Shown: positions 17,319 through 25,460 of the stretch, in pieces
Position numbering within the stretch: the stretch's first letter is position 1
Layout: each line of letters starts with the position of its first letter
Assembly (NCBI GenBank): GCA_030526045.1
Contig: JAUNDN010000028.1
Coordinates: 1,383-34,551, forward strand
Source: Bacillota bacterium
Lineage (GTDB): Bacteria; Bacillota; Clostridia; Lachnospirales; Lachnospiraceae
DNA: 33,169 nt
Reading direction: 5' to 3'
Notes under the pieces: generated by a model
The model's database searches: none
Seen by the model: the letters and a program-made list of their open reading frames with translations, nothing else
Told to the model about the DNA's origin: nothing
Program-made: the position numbers and the translations under genes

Positions 17319-17347
17319 ATTTTAACCTCTTTTTATCGTGTTTTCAA
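17319..17347 (-). promoter_or_regulatory. pfkA promoter
   Basis: Minus strand TTGAAA (17342-17347), 17 nt, TAAAAT (17319-17324). The leader has a small hairpin GTGCA/TGCAC (17291-17305) and ends in AGGAAGAG before the ATG. Confidence 0.7.
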
Positions 17348-17371
17348 TCCTTTTTCACGCCCGGATGCTTC

Positions 17372-20300
17372 TTACATCTTCACATCCCAGACAATTTTAA
17401 CATTTTCTTTGCCGAATTTTTCTGCAAGTACCTTTGCAAGCTGCTCATCTGCATTGACATTCCAATTGGGCGGAAGCTTTTTCATCGCTTTGATTTCTTC
17501 TATATAAATAATGACGCTGTCCTTTCCATCCGAACCGGCAAGAAGATCAAGAAGCTCCTTGCTTCTGCTTTCGTATTCCTCTTTGGAAGGGAACTTAATC
17601 CAAAGCTTCCTGGGTATTTCATCAAACGCCGTAATCTTTTCGCAGATCAGCTTCCCGTCCCTCTCTTCCTCAAGAGACACTCTGCCCCGGACAAATACCT
17701 TATTGTCCTCAAGAAGCTTATCGCTGTTCTTCTCGTAATCTCTGGGAAAAACAATGACCTCTGCGTTGCCCACCAGATCCTCGATCTGCAGAAATGCCAT
17801 GATCTTATCATTTTTGGTATATTTGATCTTCTTATCCACAATGATTCCGCCGATGACGGCCGGCATATTGTCCCGTACGGCAGGTTCACCGATCTCCTCA
17901 TTGATCACAAAATCCGCAGTGGTATTGGTGATTCCCTTTCTCCAAAGCTCCTCCTGCTCCTCTAGGGGATGGCCGCTGATATAGACACCCAACACTTCCT
18001 TTTCAAAGGCAAGCAGCATTTCCTTGGAATACTCGCCCACATCCGGAAGCTTTACGTCAAAGTCCTCCTTCTGGCTCTCGTCCGCAATATCAAACAGGCT
18101 GAGCTGGCCTGCCATATTGTTCTTTTTATCCTTTACAATATGCTCCATGATCTGAACGTAAGCGCTCATGAACTGCTTGCGTGTCCCGGGAAGGCTGTCA
18201 AAGGCACCGGCCTTGATAAAGTTCTCAACCGCCTTCTTGTTGACATCCTTATCAGCCATTCTGGTAATAAAATCCTTCAGGTTCGTATAAGGACCTCTTG
18301 CCTTCCGCTCCTGTACCACCACATCAATGACCGGTCTGCCCACGCTCTTAATGGCGGTAAGCGCATAGCGGATCGCATTACCGTTTACCGAAAAACCGCT
18401 TTCTCCCTGATTGATATCGGGAGGCAGAATGTCAATGCCCATACTGCGGCACACCATAATATATTCTGCCACCTTTCCGGAATTATCAATCACGGATGTC
18501 ATTAATGCCGCCATAAATTCCACCGGATAGTAATATTTCAAATAAGCGGTCTGGTAAGAAACCACCGCATAGCATGCCGCGTGTGACTTGTTAAAGGCAT
18601 ACTTTGCAAAGTCCATCATATCATCATAAATCTGAGATGCCACTTCCTCGGGAATGCCGTTTGCCACGCACCCGGGAACACCCTCTTCTTTATTACCATA
18701 GATAAAGTTGGCACGCTCCTTTTCCATTACCGCCTGCTTTTTTTTACTCATGGCACGGCGCACCAGATCGCTTCGCCCCAGCGTATAGCCGCCCAGATCA
18801 CGGACGATCTGCATGACCTGCTCCTGATAAACAATACAGCCGTAGGTGGGGGCCAGAATCGGCTCCAGCTGTGGACAGGAGTAGGTGATGGCACCGGGGC
18901 TGCTCTTTCCCTTAATATACTTGGGAATAAAATCCATTGGTCCCGGACGGTACAGAGAAATTCCTGCAATGATATCCTCCAGGTTTTCCGGCTTCAGTTC
19001 CTTCATGAAGTTCTTCATGCCGCCACTTTCAAGCTGGAACACGCCGTCGGTCTTTCCGGTTCCGATAGAGGCAAGTACCTTTTTATCATCAAAATCAATG
19101 TGATCGATATCAATATGGACGCCCTTACTCTTCTCGATCAATGCCACTGCATCCCGAAGCACGGTCAGGGTACGAAGCCCCAGAAAATCCATTTTCAGAA
19201 GTCCCAGTTCCTCGATGGTGGTCATGGTAAACTGCGTGGTGATGGAGCCGTCTGCTCCCCTCGATAAGGGCACCAGCTCCTCCGCAGGCCGGGAACAGAT
19301 CACCACTCCCGCAGCATGCATGGAGGTGTGTCTGGGAAGGCCCTCCAGCCGCCTGCTCATATCAATCAGATTCTTTACCTGTTCATCCGTCTCATACAGC
19401 TTTCTCAGCTCCGGATTAATCTGTAGAGCCCGGTCAATGGTGATGTTAAGCTCATTGGGGATCATTTTGGCAAGAGAATCCACATAAGCATATGGCAGGT
19501 CCATCACTCTTCCCACATCCCGGATCACGCCCTTCGCTGCAAGCGTACCGAAGGTGACGATCTGCACCACCTTCTCCGAGCCGTATTTGCGGCTCACATA
19601 ATCGATGACCTCCTGCCTTCTCTCAAAGCAGAAGTCTATATCTATATCCGGCATGGATACACGCTCCGGATTTAAGAAACGTTCAAACAGCAGATTATAC
19701 TTGATAGGGTCGATATTGGTGATCTTCAGCGCGTATGCCACGATACTTCCCGCTGCAGAGCCACGTCCCGGTCCCACCATGATCCCGTTTGACTTGGCAT
19801 AATTGATAAAGTCCCAGACAATCAGGAAATAGTCTACATAGCCCATGGTCTTTATGACATTCAGTTCATAGGTAAGGCGCTCCTTCAATGTCTGTCCGGT
19901 ATCTCCGGCAGGTGCATTTTCGTCCTCACCGTACCGCTCCTTCAATCCGTCAAAGCAGAGCTTGTTCAGATACGTCCAGGAATCATACCCCTCCGGCACC
20001 TCAAATTTAGGCAGCTTTGTCACGCCAAATTCTATTTCCACGTTACACCGGTCTGCGATCCGCTGGGCATTCTCCACTGCCTCCCAGGCATAGGGGAACA
20101 GCCCCTTCATCTCCTCCTCGCTCTTGACAAAGTACTGCCCGCCCTCATAGCGCATTCTGTCCTCATCGGACAGCTTCTTTCCGGTCTGAAGACATAGAAG
20201 GATATCGTGGGGCTTCACGTCATCCGCGTAGGTATAATGAACATCATTTGTGACAACCAGCGGAATGTTCAGCTCTCTGCTGATCTTCAGCAGCTCTGTA

Positions 20301-20860
20301 TTCACCATCCGCTGTTCCGGCAGGCCGTGATCCTGCAGTTCCAGAAAATAATTGTCCTCTCCAAAACAGTCTCTGTATTTGATTGCCGCCTTTTTGGCTT
20401 CCTCCGGCAGACCCTTCTGGATATACCTTGCCACCTCTCCGGCAAGGCAGGCAGAGAGCGCAATGATTCCCTCGTGGAATTCCCGAAGAATCTCCATATC
20501 CACACGGGGCTTGTAATAGTACCCCTCCGTAAAGCCCCGGCTGACGATCTTCATCAGGTTTGCATAACCGGTATCATTTTCCGCAAGCAAAACCAGATGG
20601 TAGTATCTGTCCTCCCCGCCGGTCAGTTCCTTGTCAAACCGGGAATTAGGCGCCACATAGACCTCGCAGCCAAGGATCGGTCTGATCCCTTCTGCCTTGC
20701 AGGCTTTATAAAAATCGATCACACCATACATGACACCGTGATCCGTGATGGCGGCACTGTCCATGCCAAGCTCCTTCACCCGCTTCACATATTCTTTTAT
20801 CTTGTTGGAACCGTCTAACAGACTGTATTCTGTGTGGACATGAAGATGCGCAAATGCCAT
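17372..20860 (-). CDS. dnaE: DNA polymerase III alpha subunit (DnaE)
   Basis: Replicative C-family polymerase, 1162 residues. The N-terminal PHP domain opens HLHVHTEYSLLDG (5-17) with its metal-binding His residues intact. The palm contains GPGRGSAAGS (363-372) and the catalytic pair in PDIDIDF (Asp405, Asp407); fingers, helix-hairpin-helix and an internal clamp-binding QLSLFD motif follow, then an OB fold (VIGGIIVDKKIKYTKNDKIM). This is the DnaE type rather than PolC, which in Firmicutes usually coexists with it. GAGGT lies 6-7 nt before the ATG. A TATAAT (20898-20903) about 40 nt upstream has no good -35 partner. Confidence 0.97.
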   Translation of the reverse strand: MAFAHLHVHTEYSLLDGSNKIKEYVKRVKELGMDSAAITDHGVMYGVIDFYKACKAEGIRPILGCEVYVAPNSRFDKELTGGEDRYYHLVLLAENDTGYANLMKIVSRGFTEGYYYKPRVDMEILREFHEGIIALSACLAGEVARYIQKGLPEEAKKAAIKYRDCFGEDNYFLELQDHGLPEQRMVNTELLKISRELNIPLVVTNDVHYTYADDVKPHDILLCLQTGKKLSDEDRMRYEGGQYFVKSEEEMKGLFPYAWEAVENAQRIADRCNVEIEFGVTKLPKFEVPEGYDSWTYLNKLCFDGLKERYGEDENAPAGDTGQTLKERLTYELNVIKTMGYVDYFLIVWDFINYAKSNGIMVGPGRGSAAGSIVAYALKITNIDPIKYNLLFERFLNPERVSMPDIDIDFCFERRQEVIDYVSRKYGSEKVVQIVTFGTLAAKGVIRDVGRVMDLPYAYVDSLAKMIPNELNITIDRALQINPELRKLYETDEQVKNLIDMSRRLEGLPRHTSMHAAGVVICSRPAEELVPLSRGADGSITTQFTMTTIEELGLLKMDFLGLRTLTVLRDAVALIEKSKGVHIDIDHIDFDDKKVLASIGTGKTDGVFQLESGGMKNFMKELKPENLEDIIAGISLYRPGPMDFIPKYIKGKSSPGAITYSCPQLEPILAPTYGCIVYQEQVMQIVRDLGGYTLGRSDLVRRAMSKKKQAVMEKERANFIYGNKEEGVPGCVANGIPEEVASQIYDDMMDFAKYAFNKSHAACYAVVSYQTAYLKYYYPVEFMAALMTSVIDNSGKVAEYIMVCRSMGIDILPPDINQGESGFSVNGNAIRYALTAIKSVGRPVIDVVVQERKARGPYTNLKDFITRMADKDVNKKAVENFIKAGAFDSLPGTRKQFMSAYVQIMEHIVKDKKNNMAGQLSLFDIADESQKEDFDVKLPDVGEYSKEMLLAFEKEVLGVYISGHPLEEQEELWRKGITNTTADFVINEEIGEPAVRDNMPAVIGGIIVDKKIKYTKNDKIMAFLQIEDLVGNAEVIVFPRDYEKNSDKLLEDNKVFVRGRVSLEEERDGKLICEKITAFDEIPRKLWIKFPSKEEYESRSKELLDLLAGSDGKDSVIIYIEEIKAMKKLPPNWNVNADEQLAKVLAEKFGKENVKIVWDVKM

Positions 20861-20912
20861 GTGGAACCTCTTTCTTACTCAATACCTATTATTGTTCATT
20901 ATAGCTTATTTT

Positions 20913-20947
20913 ACTTAAAAAGGATATGCCTTTCGACATATCCTTTT
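20913..20947 (-). terminator. Intrinsic terminator upstream of dnaE
   Basis: Perfect 11-bp stem AAAAGGATATG/CATATCCTTTT (20918-20928 and 20937-20947) with T runs on both strands. It closes the decayed ABC transporter locus, 14 nt after its stop codon. Confidence 0.8.
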
Positions 20948-20961
20948 AAATTTCTGTTCTT

Positions 20962-21150
20962 TTATGATTCCTGTTTCTCCTGGTATGCCCTCAGAAGACA
21001 CCAGAGCCATATTCCGGCGGTTCCCAATGCCGGAAGCATACCAAGCAGAATTTTCTGGAGTGTGCTTTTACCTGCACCCGATGGACCTAAAAAGCCAAAG
21101 ATTTCCTCCCTGTGCAATGTGGGAAAGTACAATGCGCGAAATGCTCTGTC
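20962..21150 (-). pseudogene. Remnant of an ABC transporter operon (ATPase start fused to permease end)
   Basis: The minus-strand frame reads REEIFGFLGPSGAGKSTLQKI, an unmistakable ABC ATPase Walker A region, then continues at once into LLGMLPALGTAGIWLWCLLR and a charged end, which looks like the last membrane helix and tail of a permease. The signature, Walker B and nearly all of the permease are missing. The simplest reading is an in-frame deletion from early in the ATPase gene to the end of a following permease gene. The ATPase start is also blurred: the open frame reaches back into the metK terminator without a ribosome site. The native terminator survives just downstream. Confidence 0.75.
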
Positions 21151-21158
21151 ATCCGCAT

Positions 21159-21181
21159 AAAAAGCCGCCCTTACGGACGGC
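21159..21181 (-). terminator. metK terminator
   Basis: Minus strand GCCGTCC-GTAA-GGGCGGC followed by five T, 38 nt after the metK stop. The single G-U pair fits a minus-strand RNA. Confidence 0.85.
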
Positions 21182-21218
21182 CTTTTGAAACACAATATTC
21201 GGTGTCTGACTATTCATT

Positions 21219-22406
21219 CTATAAATACTTCTTCAAATCATCAACCTTGTCAAGTTTCTCCCAGGGAAGATCAAGATCATTACGTCCGAAATGTCCGTAA
21301 GCAGCTGTCTGCTTGTAGATCGGACGGCGAAGATCAAGCATCTTAATTATTCCTGCAGGACGAAGATCAAAGTTTTCTCTTACGACCTCAACCAGCTTTT
21401 CATCGGAAAGCTTACCTGTTCCAAAGGTATCAACCATAATGGAGGTCGGCTGTGCTACACCGATTGCATAGGACAACTGGATTTCGCACTTGTCGGCAAG
21501 TCCTGCTGCCACAATATTCTTTGCAACATAGCGGGCTGCATAAGCCGCAGAACGGTCAACCTTTGTGCAGTCCTTTCCGGAGAAAGCACCGCCGCCGTGA
21601 CGTGCATATCCGCCGTAGGTATCTACGATGATCTTACGTCCGGTAAGACCTGCATCTCCGTGAGGTCCGCCGATTACGAAACGTCCGGTAGGATTGATAA
21701 AGTACTTGGTATTCTCATCCAGAAGCTCCTTCGGAAGAATGGGATCAAATACATATTTCTTAATGTCTTTGTGGATCTGTTCCTGTGATACATCCTCATC
21801 ATGCTGGGTTGACAGTACAACTGCTTCCAGGCGGATGGGCTTTCCGTTTTCATCATATTCTACGGAAACCTGGCTCTTTCCATCGGGTCTTAAGTAAGGG
21901 AGCGTTCCGTCCTTACGAACCTTGGTAAGCTGACGTGCAAGCTTATGTGCCAGAGAAATCGAGTAAGGCATATATTCCTCGGTCTCATTGGTTGCATAGC
22001 CAAACATCATTCCCTGGTCACCGGCACCGATCGCCTCAATCTCAGCATCAGACATCTTATTCTCTTTTGCTTCCAATGCCTTGTCAACACCCATTGCAAT
22101 ATCTGCAGACTGCTCATCAATGGCAACAAGCACTGCGCAGGTATTCCCGTCAAAACCGTACTCGGACTTGGTATAACCGATTTCCTTAACCGTGTCACGG
22201 ACAACCTTCTGAATATCTACATAGGCATTTGTCGTAATCTCACCGGTTACCAGTACAAAGCCTGTACAGGTTGCTGTCTCGCAGGCAACACGGCTCATAG
22301 GATCCTTTTCCATGCATGCGTCAAGGATGGCATCAGAGATGGCATCGCAGACTTTGTCGGGGTGTCCTTCTGTTACGGATTCTGAAGTAAATAATCTTTT
22401 TTCCAT
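21219..22406 (-). CDS. metK: S-adenosylmethionine synthetase
   Basis: Makes SAM from methionine and ATP. 395 residues, family length. Conserved segments: [16 protein letters not shown] (12-27), the ATP-binding [12 protein letters not shown] loop, [20 protein letters not shown] and [19 protein letters not shown], plus [15 protein letters not shown]. All signature residues are present. GGAG lies 9 nt before the ATG. It is a single gene controlled by an upstream SAM-I riboswitch, the expected negative feedback by its own product. Confidence 0.98.
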   Translation of the reverse strand: MEKRLFTSESVTEGHPDKVCDAISDAILDACMEKDPMSRVACETATCTGFVLVTGEITTNAYVDIQKVVRDTVKEIGYTKSEYGFDGNTCAVLVAIDEQSADIAMGVDKALEAKENKMSDAEIEAIGAGDQGMMFGYATNETEEYMPYSISLAHKLARQLTKVRKDGTLPYLRPDGKSQVSVEYDENGKPIRLEAVVLSTQHDEDVSQEQIHKDIKKYVFDPILPKELLDENTKYFINPTGRFVIGGPHGDAGLTGRKIIVDTYGGYARHGGGAFSGKDCTKVDRSAAYAARYVAKNIVAAGLADKCEIQLSYAIGVAQPTSIMVDTFGTGKLSDEKLVEVVRENFDLRPAGIIKMLDLRRPIYKQTAAYGHFGRNDLDLPWEKLDKVDDLKKYL

Positions 22407-22443
22407 TTTTTTCTCCTTTTTTGCTGTGTTAATAGGTAACCAA

Positions 22444-22459
22444 TCGCGTATATACGCGA
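22444..22459. repeat. Perfect 16-bp palindrome before metK
   Basis: TCGCGTATATACGCGA reads the same on both strands. It lies directly after the riboswitch terminator and about 38 nt before the metK start, so it is inside the transcribed leader and could form a second hairpin or a protein site. Confidence 0.7.
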
Positions 22460-22487
22460 AAAGAAAGTCCGCTTACAAAAAGCGGAC
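22459..22487 (-). terminator. Expression-platform terminator of the metK SAM riboswitch
   Basis: Minus strand GTCCGCT (22481-22487) pairs with AGCGGAC (22467-22473) and is followed by TTTCTTTT. It lies about 20 nt after the aptamer, where SAM binding would favour termination. Confidence 0.85.
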
Positions 22488-22507
22488 CCGATAATCGATA
22501 ATCAAAT

Positions 22508-22622
22508 CCTCTTATTGTTCGATTCGCCATATGGCTGCTTGCTCGCTCAGGTAGGCACCTTCCGTATCGGGGTTGCCGTGGCTTCACAGGTCCTATGTAC
22601 CTCCACCACTCTGAATAAGAGA
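22508..22622 (-). promoter_or_regulatory. SAM-I (S-box) riboswitch aptamer
   Basis: The minus strand shows the S-box consensus in order: closing helix P1 (CTCTTATT paired with AATAAGAG), then AGAGTGGTGGAGG, TGAAGCCACGGCAACC and AAGGTGCCTACCTGAGCGAG, which are the hallmark P2, kink-turn and P3-P4 core sequences. SAM binding should release the downstream terminator and switch metK off. Identification by motif recognition is strong. Confidence 0.95.
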
Positions 22623-22656
22623 TTCTACACAATATTGAATTTTCATATCTGATGCT

Positions 22657-22685
22657 AGATTACACCATCACTTTCTGTTTGTCAA
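22657..22685 (-). promoter_or_regulatory. metK promoter
   Basis: Minus strand TTGACA (22680-22685), 17 nt, TAATCT (22657-22662), about 35 nt before the riboswitch helix P1. Confidence 0.75.
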
Positions 22686-22702
22686 TGTAATTTCTGCATT
22701 TA

Positions 22703-22731
22703 TTGACAAGAAATTCTTTCCACACTATAAT
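22703..22731 (+). promoter_or_regulatory. Perfect consensus promoter of the HD-GYP gene
   Basis: TTGACA (22703-22708), 17 nt, TATAAT (22726-22731): both hexamers match consensus. A 12-bp perfect palindrome ATTGTTAACAAT (22735-22746) lies across the expected start point and could be an operator. The promoter is divergent from, and 17 nt away from, that of metK. Confidence 0.85.
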
Positions 22732-22777
22732 TGAATTGTTAACAATCATCTGATCAAAAGTACCTCAGGAGAGTCAA

Positions 22778-23854
22778 ATGCGACGATTGAACGTTTCCGA
22801 ACTGGTGCCCGGCATGATTGTTGCCGAGGATGTCTATAGTTATAACAATCAGCTTATTCTTCCCAAGGGGCTTATCTTGAATGATAAGACCATTACGAAG
22901 CTTGCTTACTATTCCATTTTTATGATCAAAATTGAGGATCCACCGGCTGACCAAGCTTCTGATACCTCCTCCTACGAGCTGTCCTATTCGGAAAGAATCA
23001 GGAAAAGTCCCGAATTCATCAGATTCCGTAAGGAGTTTGAAGAGGATGTCCATAATTTCAAAATGGCTATCAATGACGTTGTGGAAAAAAGCACTCCTCT
23101 TGATCTGAATAAGCTGCTTAACCACACATTGAATATTATGGATATCAGTGCCACCACCCCCTGCGTTTTTGATATGCTCCACAATATGAGGCAGTATGAT
23201 GATGCCACTTATGTCCATAGCATGAACGTAGCACTGATCTGTAACATTTTTGCAAGATGGCTCCGCATGAGTGAAGAGCAGATCCAGCTTGCAACAGCAA
23301 GCGGGCTGTTACATGATATCGGTAAGGTAAAGCTTCCGGACAATATTATCAAGAAACCGGGAAAGCTCACGGATTTGGAATATGATATCGTAAAAACGCA
23401 TCCCCGGGAAGGATATAGACTGTTAAAGAATTCTCATCTGCCCGTTGCTGTTATGGATGCAGTATTGATGCACCATGAACGCTGTGACGGCTCGGGTTAC
23501 CCTATGGGTACAACCGGTAAAAAAATCGGAATGTATGCCAAGATGGTTGCCATTGCAGATGTCTATGATGCCATGACAAGTGCTCGTATTTACCGTGGTC
23601 CGTTGTGTCCGTTCACGGCAATCTCCTTATTTGAAAGCGAGGGGCTGAACAAATACGAACCCCAATTTATCATGACCTTCCTTGAAAATGTGGTGAATAC
23701 TTACCTGCTCAACGATGTGCGGTTAAGCAACGGTGCTACCGGAAAAATTGTTTTCATCAATAAGGACCGGCTTTCTGCGCCTACCGTCCAAACCTCTTTT
23801 GGCTATCTGGATTTGAGCAAACACCCTGATATATCAATAGAAGCTCTGATTTGA
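22778..23854 (+). CDS. HD-GYP domain phosphodiesterase-type protein
   Basis: 358 residues. An N-terminal module ([17 protein letters not shown], 4-20, with ILPKGLIL) of the type found before many HD-GYP domains is followed by a linker and an HD-GYP domain (about 140-300). Metal-binding His147, the HD pair in LLHDIGK (His179-Asp180), [11 protein letters not shown] (232-242) and [13 protein letters not shown] are intact. Family members hydrolyse cyclic dinucleotides, usually cyclic di-GMP, to linear products. No sensor or membrane domain is seen, so it is cytoplasmic. AGGAGAG lies before the ATG. It is a single gene with a very strong promoter and its own terminator. Confidence 0.9.
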   Translation: MRRLNVSELVPGMIVAEDVYSYNNQLILPKGLILNDKTITKLAYYSIFMIKIEDPPADQASDTSSYELSYSERIRKSPEFIRFRKEFEEDVHNFKMAINDVVEKSTPLDLNKLLNHTLNIMDISATTPCVFDMLHNMRQYDDATYVHSMNVALICNIFARWLRMSEEQIQLATASGLLHDIGKVKLPDNIIKKPGKLTDLEYDIVKTHPREGYRLLKNSHLPVAVMDAVLMHHERCDGSGYPMGTTGKKIGMYAKMVAIADVYDAMTSARIYRGPLCPFTAISLFESEGLNKYEPQFIMTFLENVVNTYLLNDVRLSNGATGKIVFINKDRLSAPTVQTSFGYLDLSKHPDISIEALI

Positions 23855-23876
23855 CATCAGAGCTTCCTTTATTTTC
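23840..23876 (+). terminator. Terminator of the HD-GYP gene, overlapping its stop codon
   Basis: Perfect 11-bp stem GAAGCTCTGAT/ATCAGAGCTTC (23840-23850, 23856-23866) with the TGA stop in the loop, then CTTTATTTT. The minus-strand side lacks a T run, so it acts mainly on the rightward gene. Confidence 0.85.
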
Positions 23877-23886
23877 TATTTACTTT

Positions 23887-25179
23887 TCAGCCTGTCTTCA
23901 AACGAAACTTCCGAAGTTCTCTCTCTGAACTCACCTTTTCAATCTGTGCCCCAAGGCTCTGGAGCTTGAGATCAAAGTCCTCGTACCCGCGTTCAATAAA
24001 TTTGATATCATCTATGACAGTGGTTCCCTCTGCTGCCAGACCGGCTATAACAAGTGCCGCTCCTGCACGAAGATCCGGTGCACTGATACTGGCACCTGTG
24101 TATTTACTTACCCCGTCAATAATAGCTGTATTTCCCTCTACTTTAATGCTCGCTCCCATTCGGGTAAGCTCATCTACATACTTAAATCGATTCTCAAAAA
24201 TACTTTCTGTTACAATACTGGTTCCCTTGGATAACCCAAGTGCCACCGTAATCTGCGGTTGCATATCTGTGGGGAAACCCGGATAGGGAAGTGTCTTTAC
24301 ATGGGTATGGGTGAGAGGCTTCGCCGCTACAACTCGCACGGCGTCATCCGACTCCTCCACCTCACAGCCGATTTCCGTCAGCTTTGCGCTGATGGACTCC
24401 AAGTGCTTTGGTATCACGTTCTTGACCGTCACATCCCCCTTGGTTACAGCTGCTGCAAACATAAAAGTTCCTGCCTCAATCTGATCGGGAATAATTGCAT
24501 ATTCCGTCCCATGAAGCTTTGGAACACCCTTAATTCTGATTACATCAGTACCGGCTCCCTTAATAGAAGCTCCCATACAGTTCAGGAAATTGGCAACATC
24601 AACCACGTGGGGTTCCTTTGCCGCATTCTCAATGATTGTCTGTCCTTCTGCCATCGCTGCTGCAAGCATCACATCAATGGTTGCTCCTACAGAAACCACA
24701 TCCATGTAAATATGGCCGCCCTTAAGCTGTTCTGCCTCTGCAATGATCAGGCCATGTTCAATCCTGATCTCTGCACCAAGTGCCCTAAATCCCTTGATGT
24801 GCTGGTCAATGGGGCGAAGCCCGATATTACAGCCGCCCGGTAAGGTTACCTGTGCCTTATTATATTTTCCCAGAAGTGCACCCAGAAGATAATAGGATGC
24901 GCGTATTTTCTTAATAAAATCGTCCTCGATAGCCAGATCCTTAATTGCCTTGCCGGTTATCTTAACGGTGTGTCTGTCAATTCGCTCAATGATCGCGCCT
25001 ATGCTTTCCATAGCCTGCATCATTGCATTTGTGTCCCGGACATCCGGTACATTTTCTATCAGAACGGTCTCATCCGTCATGATCGAAGCTGCAAGAATTG
25101 CCAGGGCTGCATTTTTGGCGCCACCTATTTCCACCTCTCCAACCAGCGGATTCCCACCTTTGATTGCATACTGTTCCAT
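23887..25179 (-). CDS. murA: UDP-N-acetylglucosamine 1-carboxyvinyltransferase
   Basis: First committed step of peptidoglycan synthesis, adding enolpyruvate to UDP-GlcNAc. 430 residues. It opens with GGNPLVGEVEIGGAKNAAL (8-26), and the active-site Cys117 lies in LPGGCNIGLRPIDQHI, so this is the fosfomycin-sensitive Cys type. The second-domain segments PGFPTDMQPQ and DLRAGAALVIAG are intact. Firmicutes often hold two paralogues and I cannot say which this is. AGAGG lies before the ATG. A weak TTGAGA (25215-25220) upstream could be its -35. Confidence 0.97.
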   Translation of the reverse strand: MEQYAIKGGNPLVGEVEIGGAKNAALAILAASIMTDETVLIENVPDVRDTNAMMQAMESIGAIIERIDRHTVKITGKAIKDLAIEDDFIKKIRASYYLLGALLGKYNKAQVTLPGGCNIGLRPIDQHIKGFRALGAEIRIEHGLIIAEAEQLKGGHIYMDVVSVGATIDVMLAAAMAEGQTIIENAAKEPHVVDVANFLNCMGASIKGAGTDVIRIKGVPKLHGTEYAIIPDQIEAGTFMFAAAVTKGDVTVKNVIPKHLESISAKLTEIGCEVEESDDAVRVVAAKPLTHTHVKTLPYPGFPTDMQPQITVALGLSKGTSIVTESIFENRFKYVDELTRMGASIKVEGNTAIIDGVSKYTGASISAPDLRAGAALVIAGLAAEGTTVIDDIKFIERGYEDFDLKLQSLGAQIEKVSSERELRKFRLKTG

Positions 25180-25220
25180 CGTATACCTCTATATCATCAT
25201 AATCATGCTAAATATCTCAA

Positions 25221-25348
25221 TCTGTGCTTCATTCACACTCGCAAACGCGCACCTTCGGTGCTCCTTGTCTGCTTCGCAGGCATGCACTTTCTGTGCTTCA
25301 TTTACACTCGCAAACGCGCACCTTCGGTGCTCCTTGTCTGCTTCGCAG
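25221..25348. repeat. Two tandem 59-bp copies of a hairpin-rich intergenic repeat
   Basis: Copies at 25221-25279 and 25290-25348 differ at one position (C25234/T25303) and start 69 bp apart. Each holds two small hairpins with TTC loops, GCACC/GGTGC and TCTGC/GCAGA-like. The block lies in the 281-bp gap between murA and the M23 peptidase gene. The open frames crossing it encode the repeat itself and are not credible genes. Confidence 0.85.
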
Positions 25349-25360
25349 ACCGTTTGCTCG

Positions 25361-25422
25361 TTAATAGCGCCGGAAAACCAAATGCCGCCTTCGGCGTCGC
25401 TTGGTTTTCTTTGGCGCTATTA
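25361..25422. repeat. Large nested inverted repeat with TTCG core
   Basis: Outer arms TAATAGCGCC (25362-25371) and GGCGCTATTA (25413-25422) enclose GAAAACCAA (25373-25381) and TTGGTTTTC (25401-25409), and within these a GCCGCCTTCGGC core. It could fold as one long hairpin on either strand, lacks a T run, and lies 38 nt after the M23 gene stop. Its core recurs at 31455-31480. Confidence 0.85.
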
Positions 25423-25460
25423 CATTATAACATATTGCAATCATTTGTAAACAATGAACA

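Noticed and set aside
16566-17507. Rightward 313-residue ORF antisense to pfkA
   Set aside because: Shadow frame spanning the pfkA promoter and dnaE end; no protein features.
25221-25348. Possible CRISPR array
   Set aside because: Only two copies of a 59-bp unit with a 10-bp gap, internal hairpins and no cas genes; a tandem duplication fits better.
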